Source: Serratia sp. PL17 (GTDB taxonomy: Bacteria; Pseudomonadota; Gammaproteobacteria; Enterobacterales; Enterobacteriaceae). Taken from it: a DNA stretch of 64,000 bases. Location of the stretch: assembly GCF_017832355.1 (NCBI RefSeq), contig NZ_JAFIBY010000001.1, positions 1,488,001 to 1,552,000 on the forward strand, given 5' to 3'. Every line of letters starts with the position of its first letter. The first letter of the stretch is position 1. This document shows, in pieces, positions 27,971 through 37,600 of this stretch. A program made the translations under genes and the position numbers. The notes under the pieces are model-generated. The model was not told the origin of the DNA and made no database searches. It was given only the letters and a program-made list of their open reading frames with translations.

Positions 27971-29271
27971 GAAAGCTCTTTGTCCAATTCTTCCTCTTGC
28001 TTTTCGTGTGCTTCCTGGTGATGGCAATGCTGGTTGGGCTGGTGTACAAAGTCACCGCCGAACGCGCCGGTCGCCAGTCGATGGACGATTTGATGAAGAG
28101 CTCCCTATACCTGATGCGCAGTGAGCTGCGGGAAATTCCACTGAAAGACTGGAATAAAACCATTGCGACGCTGGACTTAAATCTGTCGTTCAAGCTACAC
28201 ATCGAACCCCTCGGTAAACAGGATCTGAGTGAGGATCTGAAGAAACGGCTTCGCCTTGGGGAGATCATCGCCCTCGACGATCAATACACGTTTATGCAAC
28301 GCATTCCGCGTAGCCACTACGTGCTGGTTGTCGGTCCCATACCCTATTTGTTCTATCTGCATCAGATGCGGCTGCTGGATTTGGCACTGCTGGTGTTTAT
28401 AGGCATGTCGCTGGCGTTACCGGTTTTCCTGTGGATGCGACCGCACTGGCAAGATTTGCTCAAGCTTGAAAACGCGGCTCAGCGACTCGGCGCCGGGCAT
28501 CTTGACGAGCGCACCCATTTTGACCCAACGTCCAGTCTGAACCGGCTGGGGGTGGCGTTTAACCAGATGGCGGATAACGTCAATACCCTGATCGCCAGCA
28601 AGAAGCAGTTGATCGACGGTATCGCTCATGAATTGCGCACACCGCTGGTTCGTCTGCGCTACCGACTGGCAATGAGTGAAAACCTGTCAGATAGCGAACA
28701 GCAAGCCCTGAACCGCGACATCGGCCAGTTGGAGTCGCTGATCGACGAGCTGCTCACCTATGCACGGCTTGACCGTCCGCAGGTCGGACTCAATATTGAA
28801 CCGCTCGATTTACCCAAGTGGCTGGAAGATAAGGCTGACGATCTGCGCCTAATCCACCCTGAACGTGAAATAGAGCTGGATATCCCCCATACCGGTGATT
28901 TTGGTGGCGTTGATTTGCGGTTGATGGAGCGGGTGCTGGATAATCTGGTAAACAATGCGCTGCGCTATTCCGAACAACGCCTGCGTATCGGCTTGTGGTT
29001 TGATGGTGACAACGCCTGTCTCCAGGTAGAAGACGACGGGCCTGGCATTCCGCCGGAAGAACGAGAGCGGGTATTCGAACCCTTTGTCCGTCTGGATCCA
29101 AGCCGTGATCGCGCCACGGGTGGCTGTGGGCTGGGGCTGGCCATTGTCCACTCTATTGCTGTCGCCTATCAGGGCCAGGTTTACGTCGATGCCAGTTCTC
29201 TCGGCGGTGCTTGCTTCCGCTTCTGTTGGCCGGTCAAACCCAATTTCAATTTAAAAGCAGACCCGGTGTAA
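27967..29271 (+). CDS. rstB: sensor histidine kinase RstB
   Basis: A 434-residue inner-membrane kinase. A first helix (about 4-28), a periplasmic domain (about 29-135), a second helix (about 138-156), HAMP, the H-box IAHELRTPLVRLRYRL with the phospho-His, then N (NLVNNALRYS), G1 (DDGPGIP) and G2 (GGCGLGLAI) boxes. It pairs with RstA through a four-base overlap. In E. coli it is part of the PhoP and acid-stress network. The stimulus is unknown. Confidence 0.95.
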   Translation: MRKLFVQFFLLLFVCFLVMAMLVGLVYKVTAERAGRQSMDDLMKSSLYLMRSELREIPLKDWNKTIATLDLNLSFKLHIEPLGKQDLSEDLKKRLRLGEIIALDDQYTFMQRIPRSHYVLVVGPIPYLFYLHQMRLLDLALLVFIGMSLALPVFLWMRPHWQDLLKLENAAQRLGAGHLDERTHFDPTSSLNRLGVAFNQMADNVNTLIASKKQLIDGIAHELRTPLVRLRYRLAMSENLSDSEQQALNRDIGQLESLIDELLTYARLDRPQVGLNIEPLDLPKWLEDKADDLRLIHPEREIELDIPHTGDFGGVDLRLMERVLDNLVNNALRYSEQRLRIGLWFDGDNACLQVEDDGPGIPPEERERVFEPFVRLDPSRDRATGGCGLGLAIVHSIAVAYQGQVYVDASSLGGACFRFCWPVKPNFNLKADPV

Positions 29272-29338
29272 CCCTGCCTACGCAATTGCTTGAAAGGCCT
29301 GGAGGGTTCTCCGGATTACAATAATATGGAGCTAAACG

Positions 29339-30838
29339 ATGACATCTGCACATACCCCTTCACCTTCATATGACGAGCTACGCGCCCTTTTCACCCGGTT
29401 GTCGCGTTTCGGTCACCTGTCAGCCATTGCCGGTTGGGACATGCAAACCATGATGCCATCGGGCGGCAGTAAAGCGCGCTCAGAAGCACTGGCGGAACTG
29501 AGTGTCTTGCAACATCAAATTTTGACGGCAGAAAAAACCGGTCGCCTGTTTGAACGTGCCCAACAAGAAACACTTGATGACATCGATCAGGCCAATCTGT
29601 TGGAAATGCGCCGCCAATATGACAACGCAGTGCTGGTGCCTGAGTCATTGGTTGAAGCCAAATCGCTGGCGGGTGCACGCTGTGAACACGCCTGGCGCGC
29701 CCAACGTCCGGCCAATGATTGGGACGGCTTTTCAGAAAACCTGCGTGAAGTGGTCAAACTGAGCCGCCAGGAAGCACAGATCCGTGCTGAAGCGGCAGGT
29801 TCCAGCCGTTATGACGCCTTGCTGAACCTGTACGAGCCGGGTATGCGCAGCAGCGATATTGACCGCATCTTTGGCGATCTGAAAACCTGGTTGCCTGACC
29901 TGCTGCAAAAAGTGGTGGCCAAACAGGCTCAGGAACCCTGCCTTATTCCGCAAGGCCCGTTTAATGTCGATACCCAACGCCAACTGAGTTTGAGCGTGAT
30001 GAAACTGCTCGGCTTTAACTTTGATGGTGGCCGCGTGGACGTCAGTGCACACCCATTCTGCGGCGGCGTTCCGGAAGATGTGCGCATTACCACTCGCTAC
30101 AACGACAAAGAATTTCTGACGGCCCTGCTCGGTATTGTGCATGAGACTGGCCATGCCCGTTATGAGCAAAATCTGCCGCGTGAATGGCTGGGTCAGCCCG
30201 TAGCACAAGCGCGTTCTACCGCTATTCATGAATCGCAGAGTTTGTTGTTTGAAATGCAATTGGCTCGCAGTAGCGACTTTCTCAAGATTCTGCGTCCACT
30301 GATCATCAAACAATTCGGTGAGCAACCGGCACTGGAAGAAAATAACTTCATCCGCCTCAACCAACGCGTGAAACCCGGTCTGATTCGTGTAGACGCTGAT
30401 GAGGTGAGCTACCCGGCCCACGTGATCCTGCGTTATGAGATCGAGAAAGCCTTGGTCGAAGGCGACATTGAAGTGGAAGACATTCCAGCGCTGTGGGGCG
30501 AAAAAATGCACCGCTACCTTGGTTTGGATACTGTCGGTAATTATCGGAATGGTTGTATGCAAGATATCCACTGGACCGACGGTGCCTTCGGTTACTTCCC
30601 GACTTACACTCTCGGTGCCATGTATGCAGCGCAGCTTTTCCAGACCATCGGCAAAGCGCTACCTACACTGAACAATGATATCGCCGAAGGCAACCTGACC
30701 CCACTGTTCCAGTGGCTGAAGCATAATATTTGGCGTCACGGCAGCCGCTTCCCTACCGATACACTGATCACCAATGCAACCGGTGAACCCTTGAATCCAA
30801 GCTACTTCCGTAAGCATCTGGAAAGCCGCTACCTGTAA
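29339..30838 (+). CDS. carboxypeptidase Taq family metallopeptidase (M32)
   Basis: A 499-residue cytoplasmic carboxypeptidase. The zinc motif HETGH is at 268-272, with the family motifs HPF at about 238 and HESQS downstream; length fits M32 enzymes. M32 peptidases remove C-terminal residues from short peptides, often with metal dependence and heat stability. AATATGGAG precedes the ATG. E. coli K-12 has no counterpart at this place, so it is a lineage-specific insertion between rstB and asr. Confidence 0.9.
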   Translation: MTSAHTPSPSYDELRALFTRLSRFGHLSAIAGWDMQTMMPSGGSKARSEALAELSVLQHQILTAEKTGRLFERAQQETLDDIDQANLLEMRRQYDNAVLVPESLVEAKSLAGARCEHAWRAQRPANDWDGFSENLREVVKLSRQEAQIRAEAAGSSRYDALLNLYEPGMRSSDIDRIFGDLKTWLPDLLQKVVAKQAQEPCLIPQGPFNVDTQRQLSLSVMKLLGFNFDGGRVDVSAHPFCGGVPEDVRITTRYNDKEFLTALLGIVHETGHARYEQNLPREWLGQPVAQARSTAIHESQSLLFEMQLARSSDFLKILRPLIIKQFGEQPALEENNFIRLNQRVKPGLIRVDADEVSYPAHVILRYEIEKALVEGDIEVEDIPALWGEKMHRYLGLDTVGNYRNGCMQDIHWTDGAFGYFPTYTLGAMYAAQLFQTIGKALPTLNNDIAEGNLTPLFQWLKHNIWRHGSRFPTDTLITNATGEPLNPSYFRKHLESRYL

Positions 30839-30848
30839 TGCATTCCCC

Positions 30849-30875
30849 AGGCACGGCTAACCCCGTGCCTTTTTT
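30849..30875 (+). terminator. terminator of the M32 peptidase gene
   Basis: AGGCACGG/CCGTGCCT stem followed by TTTTTT, starting 11 bases after the stop. The rest of the gap to asr (30876-31220) is promoter DNA without a gene. Confidence 0.85.
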
Positions 30876-31101
30876 CCCCTGTTTGACCGTCATTGCGTCA
30901 TAACGCACTGTCCCTACTTGCGACACCTTGGTTACAGAGTGGAGTTTGGCTACTCACTTAATGTATGTTGTAACTAAAATAAGATTAAGTGATAACCGCC
31001 GCAAAGGTGTATATCCGCTCATTTATCATCGCCATTCGCGCCAGACAGCGCATACGCCGGTTGATATTCGCCCCGCCATCCGGGCCCCAAAAACCACGAT
31101 G

Positions 31102-31115
31102 TACATTAGGTTACA
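31102..31115. promoter_or_regulatory. RstA box upstream of asr
   Basis: TACATTAGGTTACA matches the RstA consensus TACATNTNGTTACA at all but one specified base. It lies about 105 bases before the asr start codon, and RstA activates asr in E. coli. Confidence 0.75.
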
Positions 31116-31220
31116 CGCCGAAACCAATCACTCACGGAAAGCATTACGCTGTTTGCCTACTATCTTAACACCGGCCCCGCAGTGGGCTTGATACATGATG
31201 AGTAACTTGAGGAATCAACA

Positions 31221-31496
31221 ATGAAAAAAGTATTAGCTCTGGTTGTTGCCGCTGCAATGGGTCTGTCTTCTGTTGCTTTCGCTGCTGACGCTGCCACCAC
31301 CACGACCGCTACCACCACCATGGCTGCACCGGCCAAAACAACTCACGTGAAAAAACATCACGCGAAGAAAGCACCGGTACAAAAAGCACAGGCGGCTAAA
31401 AAGCACCACAAAGCCACAGCCAAAAAAGCCCCTGCTCAGAAAGCACAGGCTGCCAAAAAACACCACAAAAAATCCAGCCATAAAAAAGCTGCGTAA
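31221..31496 (+). CDS. asr: acid shock protein Asr
   Basis: A 91-residue precursor: signal peptide (cut after AFA) and a Lys/Ala/His-rich, very basic mature chain with repeats of [16 protein letters not shown]. It matches Asr, a periplasmic protein strongly induced at low pH that helps cells survive acid. Regulation by RstA is supported by the box upstream; PhoB control is known in E. coli but no Pho box was sought rigorously. TTGAGGAA precedes the ATG. Confidence 0.95.
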   Translation: MKKVLALVVAAAMGLSSVAFAADAATTTTATTTMAAPAKTTHVKKHHAKKAPVQKAQAAKKHHKATAKKAPAQKAQAAKKHHKKSSHKKAA

Positions 31497-31545
31497 CAGC
31501 AATCTGATGTGAGGCTCCCCTCACCAGTCCAGGCTTGAGTTTTCC

Positions 31546-31571
31546 AACACCCGGTTCGCCGGGTGTTTTTT
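31546..31571 (+). terminator. asr terminator
   Basis: AACACCCGG/CCGGGTGTT nine-base stem with loop TTCG and a T-run. ydgU follows it closely. Confidence 0.88.
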
Positions 31572-31588
31572 CATCGGGGGTTCTCATC

Positions 31589-31669
31589 ATGCTGCGTCGC
31601 TACTTATTTGAAATTATTTTGGCCACTCTGATCCTCTGCGGACTGATCGCCGCCTTTTTTTATCTGTAG
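31589..31669 (+). CDS. ydgU: small inner-membrane protein YdgU
   Basis: A 26-residue single-span protein, too short for usual gene callers: RYLFE, then a hydrophobic helix (IILATLILCGLIAAFFYL). It fits the pattern of E. coli YdgU (about 27 residues), which is encoded at the same place just after asr and carries the same RYxFExIL start and LILC core as far as I recall. GGGGG lies eight bases before the ATG. Transcription probably comes from readthrough of the asr terminator. Function unknown. Confidence 0.75.
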   Translation: MLRRYLFEIILATLILCGLIAAFFYL

Positions 31670-31798
31670 CTGCACAGCCTTTCTGGATTAGAAATTATTG
31701 AAAAATCAATCACTGCCCATCCACACGGCAACGAAATCAGTCTATAGTTACCATTCAGTGTGTTTATGGATGACCCGTATTTTCCAGGCAAGAAACTT

Positions 31799-32620
31799 AT
31801 GCGCATAACCGTTTTGCTGTTGCTGTGCTCATTTCCGCTCGCACTTTCCCTCTCAGCTCGGGCTGATAGCCCATCCGACGCGTCGGCTGCTGAGCAAACC
31901 CGCCTATTTTTTGGCAAAGATGAACGCGTTAAGGTCACTGAAAACGACGGTTGGCCGTGGCAGGCGATTGGGCAAGTGGAAACCGCCAGCGGTAACCTGT
32001 GCACCGCCACGCTTATTTCCCCTCATTTGGCACTTACTGCCGGTCATTGTGTACTGGCACCTCCGGGCCAACTGGACAAAGCTATCGCGCTGCGTTTTGT
32101 TGCCGGTAATAAAACGTGGAAATACCAAACGAGCAATATTGAAACGTTAGTTGACCGCAAGCTGGGCAAAAAGCTCAAACCTGACGGTGATGGCTGGATT
32201 GTTCCCCCCGCGGCGGCAGCTTATGATTTTGCGCTGATTCGCTTGAAGGATAAAAATACCTTGCCGATTAAACCGCTGCCACTGTGGCAAGGCGACAGCA
32301 AGGCGCTGACCCAAGCGATGAAACAAGCCAAACGCTTAATTACTCAGGCGGGGTATCCGGAAGATCATTTGGACGACCTTTATAGTCACCAAAACTGTAA
32401 AGTGACAGGTTGGGCCCAGCAAGGTGTTCTGTCGCATCAGTGCGATACACTCCCTGGCGATAGCGGCTCTCCGTTACTGCTGAAAACGGCCGATGGGTGG
32501 TCGTTGATCGCCATTCAAAGCTCCGCACCGGCGGCTAAAGATCGTTACCGTGCCGATAACCGAGCGCTGGCCGTCACCGGCATTCGTGATGCGCTCGACG
32601 CATTGGCAGCCGGAAAGTAA
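31799..32620 (+). CDS. ydgD: trypsin-like serine protease YdgD
   Basis: A 273-residue secreted S1-type protease, the same length as E. coli YdgD. The signal peptide is cut after ARA. The catalytic triad is complete: His83 in LTAGHC, Asp143 in AYDFALIRL and Ser222 in PGDSGSP. Two cysteine pairs near the active site can form disulfides in the periplasm. The ATG at 31799 is chosen because it starts the signal peptide; an ATG at 31760 would add 13 non-signal residues. Substrate unknown. Confidence 0.88.
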   Translation: MRITVLLLLCSFPLALSLSARADSPSDASAAEQTRLFFGKDERVKVTENDGWPWQAIGQVETASGNLCTATLISPHLALTAGHCVLAPPGQLDKAIALRFVAGNKTWKYQTSNIETLVDRKLGKKLKPDGDGWIVPPAAAAYDFALIRLKDKNTLPIKPLPLWQGDSKALTQAMKQAKRLITQAGYPEDHLDDLYSHQNCKVTGWAQQGVLSHQCDTLPGDSGSPLLLKTADGWSLIAIQSSAPAAKDRYRADNRALAVTGIRDALDALAAGK

Positions 32621-32621
32621 G

Positions 32622-33440
32622 CTATTCCCCTCCGGCGTGGGTCTCCGCGCCGGTTGTTTCTCTTTCGTCTCCTTTCATAAACCGCTTGGGTGTCGTGCCG
32701 GTAAACTGGCGGAAGAAAGCGATAAAGGCACTGTCGCTGGAAAAACCCAAACGCTGCGCCACTGAACTGACCGACGGCATTTCCGCCAACAGCGCTATCG
32801 CCCGCATCAACCGCCATTGCTGACTCCATTGTTGATAACTCAGCCCAGTCTCGCGCTGGAAAATACGCGTTAGCGTTTTGGCGTGCAAATTCAGTTGCTG
32901 TGCCAATACACTCAACCCCGGTAATTCATCGTGCCTATCGAGATCCTCCAGCCAAAGGGCCAGACGAGAGTCGCATGGCAGTATCAGGCCGGTACTCTCA
33001 AGTCGCGCCATATGCAGTTCGTTAACCAGTACCGGCACCAGATCTCGTGCTGACGGGCATTCAATAACCTGGTTGAGTGGCCAGTAAGCGATACGCTCAA
33101 TCACCGCGGCCAGCAAAGGATTGGCCGCCAGTATTGCACACTCATGCGACATGTTGGGCGCTAACGCAGGCTCCAGATAGATCGAGCGATAGGCTACCTG
33201 TCCGTGCAGTTGAACCCGATGCCGGATACCACCGGGGATCCACAAGCAACGCATTGGCGGCAAAATCAGCCAACGGTCGGCCAGCGTCACCGTCATGCAT
33301 CCACGTGCGGCATACAGCAACTGCGCACGTCGATGTTCATGCTCTTCAGAATCATGTTTGGCCAATTCCGCTGCAATCCCCAGCAACGGGGCCGGCAGAA
33401 TATCAGGGTCAAACACATCCTGCTGGGTAATGAATGCCAT
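32622..33440 (-). CDS. AraC family transcriptional regulator (NimR-like)
   Basis: A 272-residue regulator with an N-terminal cupin-type sensor domain (about 20-150; HDSEEHEHRRAQLLYAARG) and a C-terminal pair of helix-turn-helix motifs (about 165-265; LNLHAKTLTRIFQRETG, then VAQRLGFSSDSAFIAFFRQ and GTTPKRF). The size and layout are like E. coli NimR. It is divergent from an MFS exporter across about 100 bases and probably controls it. The start giving MAFITQQ is chosen; frames run upstream to 33524 but that stretch is basic and unlike the family. Confidence 0.83.
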   Translation of the reverse strand: MAFITQQDVFDPDILPAPLLGIAAELAKHDSEEHEHRRAQLLYAARGCMTVTLADRWLILPPMRCLWIPGGIRHRVQLHGQVAYRSIYLEPALAPNMSHECAILAANPLLAAVIERIAYWPLNQVIECPSARDLVPVLVNELHMARLESTGLILPCDSRLALWLEDLDRHDELPGLSVLAQQLNLHAKTLTRIFQRETGLSYQQWSQQWRLMRAIALLAEMPSVSSVAQRLGFSSDSAFIAFFRQFTGTTPKRFMKGDERETTGAETHAGGE

Positions 33441-33542
33441 CGAATTGTCTCTTTTTCGTTGTTTTTTGTCCTTATGATTGTAATCGAGCATGTAGCCTTT
33501 CCCTATACTGGCGCGATTATTCACTCGTAAAGGTTTATCTCC

Positions 33543-34688
33543 ATGTCACGCTTACCATTACCATTAATGGTTGCCGCCATAATGGCTCCACAAGTGCTCG
33601 AAACACTCTATAGTCCGGCACTCACGGCAATCCGTGCCGATTTCAACGTCAGCGCTGCTCAGGCCAGCCAGACGCTGTCGATCTATTTCTTTGCTTTTGC
33701 CTTAGGCGTTGCCTTCTGGGGGGTGATGTGCGATCGGCTCGGCCGCAGAATGACAATGCTTGCAGGGCTGTCGTTCTATCTTGGCGGTGCCGTTATAGCG
33801 CTGTTGAGCAACGATTTCACGCTGCTATTGGCCGCCCGTGCCACCATCGCGTTTGGTGCAGCAGTCGGTTCCATCGTAACGCAAACCATGTTGCGAGATG
33901 TTTACCAGGGGCATGCTCTGGGGAAAATCTTTGCCACCCTCGGTATTGCCCTCTCTGTCAGTCCGGTGTTGGGCATGTTGGCGGGGGGAATATTGGTCAA
34001 CTGGGGTGGCAGTATGGCGATATTCGCCGCTCAATGGGTGCTGGCTCTGGTGCTGTTGATTTGGTGTTGGGCCGCACTGCCGGAAACACAGTCGGCAGAC
34101 TCCTCGACGGTTTCTTCGGCAAGCAGCGGCTGGATTATCCTGCGGGACCGACATATCTGGTCTTGTGCGTTATTAGTGGCGGGCTTCAATGTCATGGTGT
34201 TCAGCTACTTCAGCCTGGCCCCCTTTATGTTCGAACGATTGGGGCTGAGCAGCCAGCAGTTTGGTTACTCGGGCATTGTTCTGGCACTGGGCAGCCTGCT
34301 CGGGGCGCTGGTGAACCGTCATCTGTTAGCCAAGGGCATCGGCGCTGAACGTCAGATCCTGATGGGCAGTCTGTTAGCATTCGGCGCCGCACTGGCTTTA
34401 TGTTACTGGCAAGACAGCCTGATGATGCTGCTACCCAGCATGTTGATCACCCTGGCTTTCGGGTTGGCGATCCCCAACGTATTGAGCCAGGCGCTGAATA
34501 ACTACCGACAGCAATTGGGCACCGCCGGCGCAATTTTTGGCCTGCTCTACTACCTGCTGATTGGTGCCGGGCTCTCTCTGGCTGCCCTTGGGCAAGACCT
34601 GGCAGCGACACTGCTGGTGTGCAGCCTGCTGTGTCTGAGCTGTGCAGGCTGCCTGTTAGCGTCGCTTAACCAGAAAGCTGCTCCATAG
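33543..34688 (+). CDS. MFS transporter, Bcr/CflA-like drug exporter
   Basis: A 381-residue inner-membrane protein with about 12 helices. The MFS signature between helices 2 and 3 is visible as WGVMCDRLGRRMTM, and helix 1 has the drug-exporter-like MAPQVLETLYSPALTAI. It is probably a proton antiporter for toxic compounds; the substrate is unknown. The divergent AraC-type gene is its likely regulator. Its last 23 bases overlap the 3' end of hrpA on the other strand. Confidence 0.85.
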   Translation: MSRLPLPLMVAAIMAPQVLETLYSPALTAIRADFNVSAAQASQTLSIYFFAFALGVAFWGVMCDRLGRRMTMLAGLSFYLGGAVIALLSNDFTLLLAARATIAFGAAVGSIVTQTMLRDVYQGHALGKIFATLGIALSVSPVLGMLAGGILVNWGGSMAIFAAQWVLALVLLIWCWAALPETQSADSSTVSSASSGWIILRDRHIWSCALLVAGFNVMVFSYFSLAPFMFERLGLSSQQFGYSGIVLALGSLLGALVNRHLLAKGIGAERQILMGSLLAFGAALALCYWQDSLMMLLPSMLITLAFGLAIPNVLSQALNNYRQQLGTAGAIFGLLYYLLIGAGLSLAALGQDLAATLLVCSLLCLSCAGCLLASLNQKAAP

Positions 34689-37600
34689 TCTGCAGAATAC
34701 GTTTGTCAGAGATGGGGTAAGGTGTCCCCAGCTGTTGAGCGAACAAGCTCACGCGCAGCTCTTCAATCATCCAGCGTACCTCTTTCACCTCATCATCCTG
34801 CTGTCGCTTCGGCGGCAGCTTGTTCAGCCACTGTTGCCAGGCCTGCTGTACCTGTTCCACCCGCAGCATCTGTGCACGATCGCGGTGTGGATCGACAGCC
34901 AACTTCTCCAGGCGACGCTCAATCGCCTGCAGATAACGCAGCGTATCCGGCAAACGCTTCCAGCCGTTGTTGGTCACAAAACCGCGATACACCAAGCCAC
35001 CGAGCTGAGCTTTAATATCCGACAGCGCCAGTGCCAACGATATATCCACCCGGCCTTTCAACCTTTTGTTGATGTTAAACACCGCCGTCAGGATTTGCTC
35101 AACCTGCTTAGCGACCCCAACCACGGTTTCGTTCAGCTCGCCACGCACCAATTCCTGCAGGCGGGCAAAGTTTTCCTCCTGCCACACTGGCCCGCCATGT
35201 TCTGCGATCAGTTTGTCGATGCCACACGAAATGCAGTCGTCGATCAGATCCAACACTTTGCCGTAGGGGTTGAAGTACAACCCCAACTTGGCTTTGTTAG
35301 GCAGTTTTTCATGCAGATATTTGATTGGTGAAGGAATATTCAGTAACAGTAAGCGGCGAGTACCCTGCCACATTGCTTGCTGTTGCTCTTGTTCGCTGTC
35401 GAACAGGCGGATCGCTACGCTGTCTTTTTCGTCCACCAGCGCGGGATAGGCTTTCATCGAATAGCCGCCGCGTTTCTGCTCATAAAACGCCGGCAATGTA
35501 CCAAAGCTCCAAATGTGCAGATTGCTTTGTTCCAACCCGTCGTCCGCCACCGCAGATAGCGTCTCTTGCACTTTGTCCTTCAGTTGTAATTTCAGCGCCG
35601 TCAGATTTTTTCCTTCGAGCAGGGTTTTGTGTTTTTCACCCACCACCCGGAACGTCATCTTAAGGTGATCGGGCACCTGATCCCATTGCCAATCATCACG
35701 TGACACCGTCACACCTGTCATGCGACGGAGTTCGCGTTCTAACGCATCAAGCAACGGCAATTCCAACGCAGTCACTCGCCCAAGGAAGGCTTCTGCGTAA
35801 TTGGGTGCCGGTACAAAGTTGCGGCGGACGGGTTTGGGTAACGACTTAATCAAGGCAATCACCAATTCACGGCGAACGCCCGGAATTTGCCATTCAAACC
35901 CCTTTTCTTCTACCTGGTTCAAAATGGGCAACGGAATATGCACCGTAACGCCGTCGGCGTCGGTACCCGGCTCAAACTGGTATGTCAGACGCAGTTTGAG
36001 ATTGCCTTGGTACCACGTGTTCGGATAATCCAGCGCGCTGACCTTATTGGCGCCATCCTTGATCAGCATCTCTTTTTCAAAGCTGAGCAGATCCGCATTC
36101 TGCTTACTGGCGTTTTTCCACCAATGGTCGAAATGGCGCCCGGACACCACATCATTCGGGATGCGCTGGTCATAGAAACTGAACAGGGTTTCGTCATCCA
36201 CCAGAATGTCACGGCGACGCGATTTATGTTCCAGCTCTTCCACTTCTGCTCGCAGCTTCAGGTTGGCGCTAAAGAACGCATGGCGCGTTTGCCAGTCGCC
36301 CTCCACCAACGCATGACGGATAAACAACTCACGACACAATAAAGGATCGATGGTGCTGTAGTTCACCGCGCGCGCGGCAACAATCGGCAAGCCGAACAGC
36401 GTCACTTTCTCACTGGCCATGACCGCTCCCTGGGATTTCGACCAGTGCGGTTCACTGTAGCTATGCTTCACCAAATGCTGAGCCAGCGGCTCTATCCACT
36501 CCGGCTCAATCCGCGCGGCAATTCTTCCCCACAGGCGGCTGGTTTCCACCAGTTCGGCCACCATGGTCCATTTCGGTGGTTTTTTGAACAACCCTGAGCC
36601 AGGGAAGATCGAGAAACGTGCGTTGCGGGCGCCGGTGAACTCCTGTTTGTCGGCATCTTTCTGACCGATATGTGACAGCAAGCCGGTCAACAGCGCGGTG
36701 TGCACGCTGCGATAATCGGAAGGCTCACTGTTCACCGGCAGCCCCAATTCTTTCACCACCTGGCGCAATTGGGTGTAAATATCTTGCCATTCACGTACCC
36801 GCAGGTAGTTCAGGAAGTCATTGCGGCATAGCCGGCGGAACTGACTGGAGGAGTGTTCTTTTTGCTGCTCTTTCAGCCAGTCCCACAGATTCACGTAGGC
36901 CAGGAAGTCGGAGTCTTTATCAGCGAAGCGGCGATGTTTTTCGTCCGACGCCTGCTGTTTGTCCATTGGCCGTTCACGCGGATCCTGAATAGACAGTGCC
37001 GCGGTGATGATCATCACCTCGCGCACGCTGCCGCTTTTTTGTGCCTCCAGAACCATACGCGCTAACCGGGGATCAATGGGTAACTGTGCCAATTGACGCC
37101 CTTGCGGGGTGAGCTGGTAATGGCCGTTTTCCGCTGTTTTAATCGCCCCCAGTTCTTCCAGTAGGCGCACGCCATCCAGAATATTACGCTTGTCCGGGGC
37201 CTCCACGAACGGGAAAGCGGCGATGTCGCCCAACCCGAGTGAGGTCATCTGCAGGATGACCGACGCCAGGTTGGTACGTAAGATCTCCGGATCGGTAAAC
37301 TCAGGCCGTGACAGGAAGTCTTGCTCCGCATACAGGCGAATACAAATACCGTCCGATACACGCCCACAGCGGCCTTTACGTTGGTTAGCCGACGCTTGCG
37401 ACACCGGTTCGATCGGCAAACGCTGCACCTTGGTGCGGAAACTGTAGCGGCTGATACGGGCGGTACCCGGATCAATGACGTACTTGATACCCGGAACGGT
37501 CAGTGAGGTTTCTGCCACGTTGGTCGCCAGCACAATACGCCGGCCGTGGTGCGACTGAAATACTCGGTTCTGTTCGCTGTTCGACAGCCGAGCATAGAGG

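Noticed and set aside
29732-30571. 279-codon frame antisense to the M32 peptidase
   Set aside because: Explained by codon bias of the real gene; no ribosome site.
34735-35331. 198-codon frame antisense to hrpA
   Set aside because: Shadow of the highly conserved hrpA coding sequence; no start signal or domain.
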